Source: Carnegiea gigantea (lineage: Eukaryota > Streptophyta > Magnoliopsida > Caryophyllales > Cactaceae). From it: a stretch of 64,000 nt of DNA. The number at the start of each line of letters is the position of its first letter. Position 1 is the first letter of the stretch. Under the pieces are notes generated by a model that was given only the letters and a program-made list of their open reading frames with translations, searched no databases and was not told the DNA's origin. The stretch is from positions 406,001-470,000 of the forward strand of contig JAKOGI010000335.1 in assembly GCA_029747015.1 (NCBI GenBank), in the 5' to 3' direction. Position numbers and translations under genes: made by a program. Of the stretch, positions 33,416 to 46,161 are shown one piece after another.

Positions 33416-34910
33416 TGAATAAGGTTTTCATGAGTGGTAATGCATAAGATGTAGTAAGAATGCTTATAAGTATATTTGGCAAAGAAGTATCTTATTGGTG
33501 TTTGAATTATTGAAAAGGGAAAATTTGCTCATAAAAAATTACATCTCTAGAGTTAAAATTTTTGTTTATTCTAAGATTCAAAAGCTTATACGACTTTTGG
33601 CTATAGGGGTATCACAAACGTATGTGTGATGAGCCATTGGTTGAAGTTTTTCTCTGTGTCTTTTCAATGTTCATGCATAACAAAGGGAACTAATGCTTTT
33701 ATATGCTCACAAGATGGTTTAATCTTGTATAAAACCTCAAAGGTGAATTTGTGGCTAAAGGCTACAATAGGTGTTCTATTTGCCAAATATATTGTAGAAA
33801 GGATAGGTGCACCCTAATATTTTCTAGGAACATTTGACTGAAATATGAAACCCCTTGTCACTTGAAATAAGTGCTGATTTTTCATTCCCCCCACCGCATA
33901 CTGTTGGGGAGTATCTATACAAGAAGTTTGAATCAAAATACCTTTGTCTATATAGAACTCTAAAGATGAATTTTCCTTAGATTCTAGCCCATTGTTAGAC
34001 TTTATTGTTTTAAATGTGGCTCCAAACTATTTTTCCACAAAAATAACAAATGTTTTCAACAAAGGAAGAGCATTACTCTTGTCGGCTAAGGGGTGCACCC
34101 AAGCTGCCCTTAAATGATAATCTACTATAGTCAAGAAGAACTATGAACCATTGTATATGATGTGAGATAATGACACCAAATATCAACATATAAGAGTTCA
34201 AAACAAGACAAAGCTCGTATATTACTGAAAGAAAAGAATTCCTATACTTCTTGGCCATCAGACGTATTGGACAAATACCACAATGTCTAAAGTTATTACG
34301 TTGAGAACTACCAACGTATTTAATCTAATCAAAAGAAAAATGCCCTAAACAAAAATGCCAAAGTTTAAAATCAAAAAAACATGCCATGAGAGTATCCACT
34401 GCCTGGGTTATTGATTTGCAAACTTGACTTCTCAAAAATTGTTCTTTCTTCTTGAAATTCATATCCCCTTTCTAAGTAATAAAGACCCTTGTTTTCTCTA
34501 CCAAGGATCACTGCCTTCTACAATGTGTGGCCCTGGAGCAAACAAGGATTATGAGTGAAAACCACATTAGCTAGATATTGCCTCATCAACTTACTTATGG
34601 ATAACAAACTGAATTGAAATTCCAGAATGTGTAGCACATCTTGCAAAACCAAATCAGAGCCGAGGGCCATTGATACAACAAGTTTTGTTTTGTTTTTCTT
34701 CCATTTATGATGGTAATTTAATAACATTCTTGAATGGATCTTACATCATGTAGTAAAGACAAATCAGGGTTGATGCGATAACTTCCCCCACTGATAATAA
34801 TCCAACTATTGCTATTAATGGCGTAAAGAAGGAAAACCTTTTACCTGCTAAAAAAATCAGGTGCACTTGTGCCTTCACCAGTCATTCCTTCTTGAGTGGT
34901 AGATTGTTGA
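33416..34910 (-). pseudogene. Degenerate Copia pol, N-terminal half (protease, GAG-pre-integrase, integrase)
   Basis: Minus-strand remnants in order: a degraded protease region near 34790, a GAG-pre-integrase-like block from 34727 (DLVLQDVLHILEFQFSLLSI, then CLLQG), an integrase block near 34200-34080 with remains of the DYSR motif, and near 33960-33880 a NGLESK...TPQQYAV segment equivalent to the second catalytic Asp and the TPQQN motif. Below 33.8 kb the RT N-terminus follows, until the 5.2 kb insertion cuts it. The upstream gag is missing because the (TA)n tract and chromovirus lie there. Confidence 0.78.
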
Positions 34911-34925
34911 TGGAGAAGTAACATA

Positions 34926-35112
<187 letters not shown>

Positions 35113-35115
35113 TAT

Positions 35116-37916
35116 TGTAGCACCCCTAGATTTCTAATTCATTATTTTTTGACTATTATTAACCTGCATGGCAGCGGAAATTTTTAACAGAGTGTTACCG
35201 TCATATTCCCTTCTTGGAAATACCAGGCTGGATACCAAATAAACAATCACATAATTAAAAATTTTACATCTTTCGGAATTTCAGTGATACCAAATAGTTA
35301 AACTACTATCTATCGATGACAATGTTCAATTATAAACTTTCTACGTTCACGCCTCGCCCTACTTTCATGTCCCCAGCCCTGAGCATGACTAGATCACCTG
35401 AAAATAGAACATTTTATAAAAGTGAGATAAACTCTGTAACAATCACTCCTAACAGTCAACTACGCACATAAATTCATTTTTAAAATATTTTAAGGGGCGG
35501 GGAAAATAGTAAGACTTCCAAGGCACACATCTCATTACTACAGTCTCTTTTAGTTGCTCAATTCAGGAATATAATTATAATTCAGGGTTCAGCAGTTTGA
35601 TCTTAGGTGAGCGATCCCAGTAGGTCTCATAGCTTGCGCTTTCATTTAGCACAGCCGCTTAACTCTTTCCTGACCTACCGCTACACAGGCGGTTACTGCT
35701 TATCCGTTTCCTACCCTGCCATTAATAAGGATGGTTACTTAATCCTGGCCCACGTCTCAGCAGAGCACATGGCCGCTTCTATGCATACACTAGTTTTCCG
35801 GGGAAGGCTAATAGCCTTCAATCAACACAGTCTAAGTAAAACTTACCATGTTTAGTCCTTTTTAGTTAATGATTTCATTCCACTTTACCGGCCATCAATT
35901 TAACATGATAAGTTCATTCAAACTCAGTCACTTTTCCCAATAATGACAACGCAGTAGTAATTCAGGAGTTTCCACTAACATAAGCAGTCTCGAGTTCATA
36001 TCATACATGTCGTGGAGATTCCGACGAGTAGACGCATTCAGATTCACATATCATTGTTCCTTAAGGACAGTAAATAGGGTAGTTCTTACCATATTCAAAA
36101 CACACACGGTTTCACAATGCGGGAAAGGGTTAAGGCATGATTGTTACCTGAATACCGTGCAAATTACGGGCTCAATTACTCAATTGAGGTTACTGCTCCG
36201 CACCTGGGCCCACACAGCCCATAATCAGTCTAAATTTAATAAGATACACCCCTGGCCCTCCCACAAATTTTTATAAAATTTTCCCCAGTTTCTGGGTTTC
36301 CCAACTCAATCTAAGTTAGGGTCCAAATTCAGCCAGAATCTGGGCCCCACTTTCAGAGACCGTAACTTTTGATCCTGATATCCAATTTAAACGTTCTAAC
36401 CCAATCCAGAAACTTTAGGCCGTCCTCTACCTTTTCTATGTTTAGAGTTTTATCGGTTTCGTCCTAAATCAGATCGTTTTCCTACTTCTTTTAGCGATGT
36501 CAGAGTCTATTTTAGTCTGGACAACCCCGGATGGATAAATTTTAACTCGGGCCACACAACTCCAACCGGCCCGATTCCAAACTAAGGTTGTTTGGTACAT
36601 CCAGAAGCTACTACCCAAAATTTTTTGCAATTTTAGCAACCGAACCTACCCTAGAGAATTCTTCAAATCTGGGGACAAAGCAGCCCCACACCCAGCCCGG
36701 TAGTAGCTGATAGATTTTCTAACCCAAATTTCCGATCTCATAACTCTCACACCTGACCTCCAAAAATCAACTTCTTACCCAATACAGAAAGCTAATCGTG
36801 TCTACTACAACTTCCATGCTCGGTGTTCGTCTAAATTCACACAGTAGCTAGGTCAAAAATCCCAAAATTTACCGATTACCCGCTGACCTGATTTCAATAG
36901 CGCCTAGCCCACAACTTTCTCGTTTTAACTCTGATTTGTTCGATTCAAAAATTCACGTACTAAGCACAACCAGATCTACCTACCATAAAAATTTCACGAT
37001 TTTTGGACAATCAGAAAAATTTCGCCAAATTTTCAAATTAAGGTACTGTAGTGCATATTCTGCCCAGTTCATCACTCCAATTTAGGGTCGGTTTTTGCAT
37101 GTGTCGGGTCACCAAAAATTTTAACACTCCCGTTACAGACCCCTAGACCCTTGTCCCATCCCAAGCAAGCTAAAAGAATAATGTTTTAACCACAAAGAAA
37201 ATCAAAACCACATCAAAGTTTATACCTTTGCTCAGTTTTGGTCCTAAGTTAGTGAAGTCGCCTTCTCCGCCCAAGTTCAATGTCGAGAACGCTGAAAAAC
37301 ATGATAGATTGTGTATTAGAAAACGCTTTGGTTCATAAATCAAGGTTAAAACTCAAGAAAGTGGCAAAAATTTGGGTTTCATGGCTCTCTACCTTACCAA
37401 GAGAGAGGGGGGAAGAGAGAGAGAGAGACGTGTGAGAGGTAGAGAGAGGATGAGAAGATGTGAGAGGGGGGAATATTTTCACGGTTAGGGTTAGGAGGGG
37501 GGAGGTTGACAGCTTTGGGAGGAAAAAGGAAGGGAAAGGAAAAAAGAAAAGGAAAAAAAGAAAGGAAAGATAAGGGAAAAAGGAAGGAAAATAAGGGGGG
37601 AAAGGAAAAAAATTATGTACAAATCTAGGGTTTGATTTGGGGGGAAAATTTAGATTTCAAAATAAAGATAGTTAGGAGGAAAAATAATCAAAAAGGTAAT
37701 TAGTTGAGTTGTGAGACAAAATATGAAATTATTTAAATCGAAGAAAGAGGAACAAAATAATCCTGATGGAAAATAAGTATATATTTTTTTCGTCGTTGAA
37801 ATAAAGTTTTAAAGGACAACTCATAGCGGAAGAAAAAAAAATATTTATAATGACTTGGATTATGAAGGTTGGCCCACGTCACTAGGTCCCTCAATTTGAT
37901 TTTCCGAGGTCTTACA
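35116..37916 (-). repeat. Left LTR (3' LTR) of the chromovirus, about 2.8 kb
   Basis: Starts TGTAGCACCCC, ends GGTCTTACA. The plus-strand end part (37390-37620) is very purine-rich (GAGAGAGA, GGAAAGG). Open frames inside are chance. Because the terminal TTACA and the adjoining polypurine sequence are duplicated, the boundary could instead be read about 88 bases further right. Confidence 0.88.
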
Positions 37917-38042
37917 TGCTACCCCACTTAAGAAAATTTCATCCTCGAAACTTCAGTAAGCTGCGACATAGTACCATTGCGAATACAAATTTTTGAATTT
38001 TACATACTATCCCACTTAAGAAAGTTTCGTCCCCAAAACTTA
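37912..38042 (-). other. Duplicated polypurine tract region of the chromovirus
   Basis: TTACATGCTACCCCACTTAA and the similar TTACATACTATCCCACTTAA occur 88 bases apart, each followed by GAAAATTTCATCCTCGAAACTT or its variant. Read on the minus strand these are PPT-like (TTAAGTGGGGTAGCA) followed by the LTR start TGTAAG. Confidence 0.7.
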
Positions 38043-38053
38043 CACGTATTTGG

Positions 38054-38228
38054 TTATAGGAACAAGTGAGGGTATTTGTCTCGCATTTCTTGCTCCAACT
38101 CCCAGGTGGCTTCAGACATCTCATGATTGGCCCAAAGGACCTTCACCAAGAGTACCGTCTTCCTACGAAGGTGCTTTTTCCACCGATCCAGGATCTGTAC
38201 AGGCTGTTCCTCATATGATAAGTCCTCT
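38054..38228 (-). pseudogene. Chromodomain, C-terminal end of chromovirus pol
   Basis: The minus-strand frame ending at TAA 38056-38054 reads YEEQPVQILDRWKKHL, then VLLVKVLWANHEMSEATWEL and MRDKYPHLF. This is the class-II chromodomain tail of Tekay/Del integrases (W...EATWE.E), thought to steer integration toward heterochromatin. It is separated from the rest of integrase (which ends at 56961) by the CACTA insertion and is still in good condition. Confidence 0.88.
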
Positions 38229-38400
38229 CACTACAACAAAGCTATTCTTGTGCCACGAACCTAACCACGGGAATTATAAATATGTGGCACAAGTGAATTT
38301 AGTAGCCACGGAGGATTTTAAAGCCACATTGACTTTTTAAATATGAAGATAGCTAGCCACAAATGATATTGTCCCGTGGCAAGCTTACTACAATTTAATG
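38229..38400 (+). repeat. CACTA left terminus with subterminal repeats
   Basis: Terminal CACTACAACAAAGC, then repeats of TGTGCCACGA, CCACGGGA, TGTGGCACAAG, TAGCCACGG and CCCGTGGCA. In En/Spm such motifs are bound by the TNPA protein. Confidence 0.85.
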
Positions 38401-41400
38401 GAAATTAAGTCCGCGGGAAATTTTCCCTCCCCCATCCCATGAAAAATTTTCACAAAATCCATTGCTAGCAATTAAAATGCATCATTTTTAACTCTTTTTT
38501 TTTTTAATATCAAAACACAGAGTTTGGATGACAGCGTATATAATCCAGAAGGCTCCAGTTGTCATTGTTTGTCATCTCTCATCTAAAAATTACAAGGAAC
38601 CCTAGAAAGCAGAGCTCAGTGAATTCCACCTCTAGCTGTCTGAAACGGCTGGTACTGGAGTAGGAACGGTGCCATTGTAGAAGGGATACACCCTGGCGAT
38701 AACACATCTGCACCCTCCTTCAAAAACCTGCTACAATTGCTGCTGCTTAAGTCTGGTGTGCACTTTTGTTTCTAGATAAACGTTCGTCAATTGAAAGAGT
38801 ATTTTCAGACTCGAATGTTCGCTGGACAGGTATGAATTCTTATTTCAGTTCATGACTCAGGTGTCTTGTTGATGAATCCATTGTATTAATGAAGTGAGCA
38901 TTGTAAATTTCATTGTCTTAGTAGCCAATTAGGCTGTTTCTGTTTAGGGTATAATTTCGGTGTTTAGAAAATACTGTTTCGGCTGATACAAATGCCTATA
39001 TTATGTGTGCTCAACTTCATAAATCCCCTCGTTTTCTTTTTTTTTTTTAAATTTCAAGCCTTAGCCTCCAACTAGCTTTAACAATTCTGGGTTGACTGCT
39101 TTTTGATTCTGATGTTCTGAATACGCTACAACACTATTACTATAAACCCAATTTTTAAGAACATGGAAGAGACAGAGAAAGAGTCAGATACATCTGCCTT
39201 GTCTATTTCTCTTGGTGGAGGCAGCTTTTTCTGTCTTAGAAGTAATCCACAGCCTTTTACACATGTCAATTGTCAAAGTATACTATATACATTTTTGTCT
39301 GAATGAGTTCAAAATGTTGCTTATCATATTTTTTTGTATCTTTTGTCAAACTTGCTTTCTACATATCAGTAATGGCCTTCCATTACTAGTTCTTGCCGTG
39401 TTCATAGCCTTGTCTAATGTTTATGTTCTTGCTTGTGTTAGTGCTTCAGTTGTGTGTTATTTCTAATCGTCTTTTGTGTCCTTCAGGCAAAATCTCCCAA
39501 CTACACTGCAACTTTGAGACAAATCTTCCCAAACATTGAGCTAATTGATTCTCAAGTATTTACCCAGAGCACCTTCATCTAAAGAGATAATTTTGCTCGA
39601 ATATCCCAAAAATGCAACTCTAGGGTGCAAGACATGGAAATGAAGCATGGATCTAAGGCACAAGACTTATTTATGCTTTGTTCAGCAAAATCTCTGTTTT
39701 GTAACATTCCTTGAAATTTTCCTTAACTTTTTTGAGTCCTTTCCTTTCTCCTGTGGGCTTCAAACTCTGTAATTTTTTTTTTTTTTGTTTGAAAAAAGCC
39801 TCCAATATTTTGTTAATAGAAGATAATCTTGATTTGTAGTATATCAATAGAAATTTAAGGTTGCCTGTACATTCTAGAAGTCCAACATTCTTGATCACCT
39901 AATCCGTTTAACTTCACGTTCTCGACAAGGTTAATAGACCCTAACATTTGTTAAGGTCGATGCTTCTGGCAATTTTCTGCTTCTTATAGTCATCAGAAAA
40001 GTGATGTATATTACCTATAAAGTTGATTCGAGCTATTGATAAAGATCTATAATATATAACAATGGAATTATTTTAAATTTTGGGGACATTAGGAAGCTGC
40101 CAGTGTTCTTCCAATTTCACTATGAAAGAGAGTTTCATAATGGTGTGGGTACAGTTATAGCTATGAACTGATGGAGTTCTTGTCGAAGTAAGTCTTTGGC
40201 TTTTCCTCTCCTTTCTTATTAATAGCTATGAACTGGATTCTACATTATGTCTTGAAAACGGTTCATTATCAGTTTGAAAGGAATTTATTGTCATTTTCAT
40301 TTAGTATTTAATGCTTCTTGAATTACTGTGCATAATAGGGTTTCACAGGAAGTGTATGGATTGTCTTTTGTTTCTTTCCCCCCACTTCACTTCAAATTGC
40401 AGATTTGAATGGAAGGATGATTAGTTAATTTTTAAAGCTTTTGATTTGAGAAACTTTTCGAATCAGGCTTTCGTATTTTATGAATTTGTTGTTATATGCT
40501 TCAATTGGTTGTATTTTTAGCTTGATTTTATGGCAGTCTTGCCTAAGTTAAAAGAAGATTAGGTTTTATAATTCAAAATGTGCAGTTCTTCACATTGACT
40601 GTGAAAAGTGTGAACTTAAATATTTTCTTATAACAGGTTTATTTAGAAGCTGATAATTGTCATACCTTTCCTACTTGCTCACACCAGTGGCTTCGTTTCA
40701 CTTTCTACTCCATACTTAGCTGCTCTGGTGTTACTTTCTTCTATCTGTCCCTCTACCCCTTTTTCCTTACTGATATTTGCAGTAGTTTTTCCTAGATTAG
40801 TGCTTTGTTATGTGCTGGTATATTTTGATACATGTGTTCAATTTTATTAGCGTTTAAAGTTGAAGTAAATGCACAAATGAGATGTTATATGAATCTTTTC
40901 ATCTTTATGAAGTTTTCACCATAGTATAGCATGTACAGCTATGATGATAACCTCTAGATAAGAGATTTCTCTTTAAAGCTTTATTCCTTGTAGTTATCGC
41001 TTTCTTTAAATATGTTCGGTATATCTAACTTACATGAGTATTTAATTTTGAAAGTAATTGTGCCATTGACGGTCTAGTTTTGTTTCCCTGCTTTGCTAAT
41101 GCTATTATCCCTTATAGTGATATTTGCAAACTTTTTTGTGCTGAGAAATTTTAATTGTTTACTCCCCTCGTATTTGCAACCACCATTTCTTTTAAATAAC
41201 TTGTCAATTATTTATTTCTGTTGATATATATCAAACTTAAAGGTTTTCTAAGATACTGCACACTAGATATCAAAGTAATTTTAGTATATAAAGAACTAAT
41301 TCCATTATATAAAGATAGGAGCAAACTCTAAGAACTAATTCCATTATATAAAGATAGAAGCAAACTCCAAATGTCGTAGAACTAAATGAAAAGCTATGTA

Positions 41401-41627
41401 CTCATCAACTTGTCTTGTAATCTAAATTTTAAAATTTATGAGTTCCTTTGTTAATGAAGGTCATCCTCTTCTTTCTACCTCCCCCCTACTTCCTCGTTTG
41501 CTAAATCATGTCTCCATATGATCAAACTTTGAATATATAGTTTCTTAAAGTTTATGAATTTATCTTCAAGTTGGCTCTTGACAAAGTTCTCCTTGCTATC
41601 GTTGTTAGTGATTTCGTTATAGTCAAG
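38401..41627 (+). other. CACTA 5' region: promoter and probable untranslated exons or introns
   Basis: A TATATAAT box at 38537-38544 is followed by a leader with GGAACCCTAGAAAGCAGAG. No conserved coding domain was seen until 41628. A 39-bp tandem duplication lies at 41291-41368. The stretch is AT-rich and most likely holds the long first intron of the transposase gene. Confidence 0.5.
41291..41368. repeat. 39-bp tandem duplication
   Basis: AAGAACTAATTCCATTATAT and the following 19 bases occur twice in direct contact (41291-41329, 41330-41368) with very few differences. Confidence 0.85.
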
Positions 41628-41769
41628 ATGGACAATTTTGAAATTGTGAAGACAAGATTAGAGTGGATGTTATGCCCCAACACTCTAAGTCCATCACATA
41701 GAAAAGGAGTAGATGAGTTCCTTGCCTTTGCTTTTTTTGATCTCACGGATGAAGATCAGCTACCATGCC
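41628..41769 (+). pseudogene. CACTA transposase (TNPD/TNP2-like), 5' exon part before the nested insertion
   Basis: The frame from the ATG at 41628 contains MLCPNTLSPSHRKGVDEF and AFAFFDLTDEDQLPC, equivalent to the N-terminal plant transposon region (R...Y..GV..FI.FA......LPCPC) of TNP2-type transposases. At 41765-41769 (ATGCC) the large-LTR element begins. The reading frame resumes without shift at 53316 after one TSD copy is removed. The ORF's apparent continuation to 41840 is LTR sequence. Confidence 0.8.
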
Positions 41770-44700
41770 TGCAACACCCCCAGCCCCTAGGGTCAGGAGC
41801 GCTACATTTTCTTAACTTCTTACTAAAAATTCTGGGGTGAAACAGACAGAGTTTCCCCTAAAAACTGACCGTTTTCAGGCTAAAAGCTTTACAATAAACC
41901 CCTGCAAATCAACGGAAGCATAAAACATTTAAAAGAAGCTCAACGATCACACGCCGGAGTTCATAACTCAACGAGCCACCTGCTCAGAGTATGCCAAATA
42001 GAATAGTTCATTAATAAAGAAGAAATGAAAGATACAACTCAATGGTTGACACAACCGGAGTATTGGAGTTTACATCCCAAATCATAACTAACTTTGACCA
42101 AGAAGACATCTAACTAATTAGATGGTTGGCTCATACGGCCATACAGAGCGACCTTTGTACCATATACAATACATAAACTAGAATGCTTGGTTCACATGCA
42201 TTTAGAAACTAAGAATACATTATATGACTTCATTAAAGAATTAAGTAGGCATACATGACACCTTGCAAGCGAGAATAGACTTCATCTTGACATAGTTGAC
42301 TCAACTTCTTTCTGTCACAAGAAAACCTAGGGAAAAAAGGGAATGAGTAGTGGGATAAGCAACCACACGCTTAGTGAGTGTCTCCCGACCCCCTTAAAAC
42401 AAAACCGTTGTAGGCAATAATATCTTTAATAGTCACATATCATGTATTTATACTTTACTATCATATTAGGCATTCATAAAACCCTTATGGAAGGATCACT
42501 AAACATAAACTTTATTTTAGCTGCTCGAACATATTTCTAGGCTCCTAAATAACCAACTTCTTAAAACCAAGCACTCAATTCACAAAAGCAAGCAACGAGG
42601 CTAAGCACAGGAACTTTCTTTTTCATAAATATAACTATTTAGCATTCCATTCAAACTATACATAAAACATCATTCATACGATGTGCACATAAGGTTATCT
42701 CTTTTCATAGTCATACTTTTCTTGGCATTTCATTCATATGATATACATAAGGCACACACAAATTTCAACTCTCATTCAAATCTCATTCATAGGGTATGCA
42801 TATAAGGCTTTCTTTTTCATGATCGCATCTTACTTAGCATCTCATTCATAAGTTATGCTTGGAATGCTCACATAATGCTTTACTTTCATTAGCATGCTTT
42901 ACTTAGATCTCATTCATATGACATGCACAAGCATCTTTCTTTCTTCTTGTAAAAAAAAACACTTTACTTACCCTTACTTGAAATCTCATTCTCATTTCAT
43001 TCATAAGACAAGCACAGAGCATGCACAGAAGACTTTTCTTCATTTCTTGAAAGCACTTTGCTTAGCCTCTTGAGGCTCTTGTTCTTTTAAAAGAGATTTC
43101 ATTTCGTATTGGTCGTACAACAACCCTTATAAGCTTTTCATATTTCATTCCATATGGCCTCTTAGGGCCCGTAAAAACCTTCTTTCCTTTCGAAACATAT
43201 AAAATGGCAAAGTGCCAATTGCTTTTCTTTACTTATTAGGAAAATACTTCTGGCATAAGATCATTACAGGGTGCTAATGGGGTGAGATCTATTCTCAACC
43301 CCATAGTGAGGCCTAACGCTCACGCTTAAGCTCTTACATCCGGGGCGGCTACATATAACATATCGGACCATTACCCTCCTCAGGGTCTTCTAGGGTTTCC
43401 TAGTATCATGACTTATCCCCTAGGCTAATATCATTCATAACGTATTGTCCGAAGCACATTATCTTAGCCAATTGAAAGCGTATGGGCCATAACGGCTAAT
43501 AATTTTGCCGGCTCTCGCAGCGAAATCCTTGTTCATACAACTCACGCCTGTGTGAAACTCTTTAGGAATTCCCCCGTTCAAGCAGGTTCACTCTCAAAAC
43601 TGTATTCATTTAGTTAAAAATATGCTACCATGCACTAATATTTATGGCTACTATCATTTCAAAACATGAAATTCTTCTTTGAAAAACTCACCCTTATGCA
43701 CATAATGTAACTTGAGGACATGGAAGGAAAGGGGGTCCATATGTATCACATTCAAGCACTTTATAATCAATTCCGCATAATGAGCCACACATGATCTCGC
43801 AATCCACACGATTGCGGTTAATTCACAACCCAGGCTCCCTCCTCATAAGTACCGTACCACAAAGAACCTCGAACCACTCATAGTTCTACCTCAAACCATC
43901 CGACTACCATCTTAGTTTTCAATTCGATAATCATAACATATTATCATAAAGGTCTTATGAAATAGCTATGTATAACTTACCGAGCAAGCAGCAACCGTCC
44001 AACAGCTCGTTACCGCATACATAAGCATAAATATATATGTATATGTTGCGTTAACTTGAAATAAGAACTCAACTAACTGAAATAAACTCACAAAGCATGA
44101 AACCTAGCCTACATTCATAACTTGCGAATAGAAGGTAAACATACCAAATTCATGTCATTTCAACGCATAACTAACTAAGTAACATGTCATATTCAAAGTA
44201 CAACCATCCAACTAAACATGCATTGGCTTAAAATGTTCTTAGGTCATTTCAAAGGGTACTCTTAAGCACGAATTAGCTAGTTCAATATGTGCCGATTTAA
44301 AGAATGCTTATCATTCAAGGGTTACTTATAAACATAAACTAATCAAATTAGCCTGCTTCGATCTTAGGTGATCATGGTTCGTTTCAAACATTCATACGTT
44401 GCAGTTAAGGGATAAACATGCTCACTTCGTCATTCAAATGTTATTTCCAAAGCTGTTTCATAAGCATAGTTCAACTAAATAGGCAAGTATCGATTCGAAG
44501 CATTCATTCATTGTTTCGAAGTTACATTTCAAGTCTAATTAAGCTATTTAAGCATAATACGATTCTAAACGTTCATTTATTACATCAAAGTCATTATTCG
44601 AATCTAAATAAGTCATTTAGACATAATACGAATCAAGCCGTTCGTTTATTACATCAAAGTCACTATTGGAACATAATTGGGCCATTTAAGCGTAATACAA

Positions 44701-46161
44701 TTCACGGCATTCGTTTATTATATCGAGTTACCATTCAAGTCAACCTTTCAGGCATACATTAACTGAATTCACCTGAATCGGTTCTAAACATACTTAACTC
44801 ATTTCGAACTATATTTTCATGCATGTAATGACTAAATTCACTTGAATTGAATCTAAAAATGCATAGCTCATTTCGAACTAAACTTTCAGGCATGTATTAA
44901 CTGAATATACTAAAATCGATTCTAAGTATTCGTATATTATTTGGAAGCTACTTCTAAGCATGTATTGCCCAAACTAACATACATTGATTCAATGCCACTT
45001 TCGAGTATTAATCAACTAAACTAACATTTAACGATTCCAAGTCATTTTCAGGCATAAACTAACTAAACTTAACATGCATCGCAATTTAAAGCTTAAAACG
45101 ATTTTGAAACTACTAATACTTAGGAAGCGAGAAACACCCACCTCGATTCTGTGTTAGAGGACCCGATTATGGGCTTCTGGGGGTGAATTTGGATGTTCAA
45201 GAACTCCAAAATTGGTCTCTTAATGTGCTGCCCAACACTGACCCGAGTCAGTATGCCCCAAGCTCGATTCGATTGTTGTTCGTGCTATTCTGGTGGTCAC
45301 CGGAACTAACCTCAACTAGTCGCTGGTCGTCAGCCTCAGTCGCGACAGTGGCTGGAATCGCGTCCCCTCATTGCTTGCCCTCGATCTGACTCTCGCTGAT
45401 CTTGAGTTCAGGGCATCGGTCATGACTGCTGTGCACACGGGTCACCGGTGTGGCCCCTACCGCCGCCGCGGTGCTTGACCGGTCCCATTTCCTTCTCTGT
45501 TGCTCAATCTCTCTTCTTCTCTCACTGTGGTGGTCACCGGCTGGTGGAGTAGGCACGGCGCTAGCGCGCGCACCGGGATGGCGTCGCTATCGCTGCCACC
45601 ACCCCTCCTGCCTCTCTCTCCTCTTCTTTCTCTCTCTTCCATGGTGTGGGTTGCGGGGCTAGGGTTTGGAGACCCCCCTTGTCGTGGTTTGCTATGAAAG
45701 AGAAGGGGCTTAGCCCCCCCTTTGTTGAACATTTTTTTTTTTTTGGGGTTGTTTTGGTTAGTAACTCAATCAACTAAAATCGCTAGCCCAATTTTATACC
45801 TCTTATTCTAAACCCAATAGTTAACACAATCGCTCATCGATCATTCGTTCCCGAATATGTCAAGGTTCGATTTAATAAGCCTCGAAACTAATTATAAGAT
45901 TAACAACCTACTCGCATTCGGGAAATGACTAAATAAATCGACTAATGACTAAATTAAACTATTGATATAATTTAAGGGCACAAATAGCACGAATTAACTT
46001 TAAAATCAATAATAACAATAATAATCCCTTTTTAATAAAATTATAACTCCCATAAGCATATCGATAATAATTTAACTTACATAGTTGCTAAAAATATGAA
46101 TTTATAACGTAAAAAAGTAATACAGTTAGCTTAACGGAAAACAAAGAATGCGGGTCTTACA
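41770..46161 (-). repeat. Left LTR of the LARD (4392 bp)
   Basis: Starts TGCAACACCCC. It contains tracts of degenerate CATTCATA-rich repeats (42600-43100), four 69-bp tandem units (44501-44776), and a GC-rich block (45290-45700) that on the minus strand resembles a promoter plus leader (CAAACCCTAGCCCCGCAACC). All open frames in it, including the 114-codon one at 44418, are non-conserved LTR shadows or products of the 69-bp repeat. Confidence 0.92.
44501..44776. repeat. Four 69-bp tandem units in the left LARD LTR
   Basis: Units start at 44501, 44570, 44639 and 44708 with (C/G)ATTC/GTTC...TTTATTACATC and end with CATAATACGATTC. Because 69 is a multiple of three, they create a long open frame coding for 23-residue repeats (HQSHYSNLNKSFRHNT type), which is unlikely to be a gene. 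Further ~75-bp degenerate repeats (GGCATGTATTAACTGAAT) follow to about 45060. Confidence 0.85.

Noticed and set aside
42600..43100. CATTCATA-rich short repeats in the LARD LTR as a CRISPR-like array
   Set aside because: Units are irregular, without constant repeats or unique spacers, lie in a plant LTR, and recur in the second LTR.
44418..44762. 114-codon plus-strand frame with 23-residue repeats (and its partner at 51564-51908)
   Set aside because: It lies inside LARD LTRs and its repetition follows from the 69-bp tandem units. No start context, no known domain.
45183..45773. Multiple GC-rich open frames in both LARD LTRs
   Set aside because: Frames on both strands overlap, and a minus-strand ATG frame open in one LTR is stopped in the other, so there is no sign of coding constraint.
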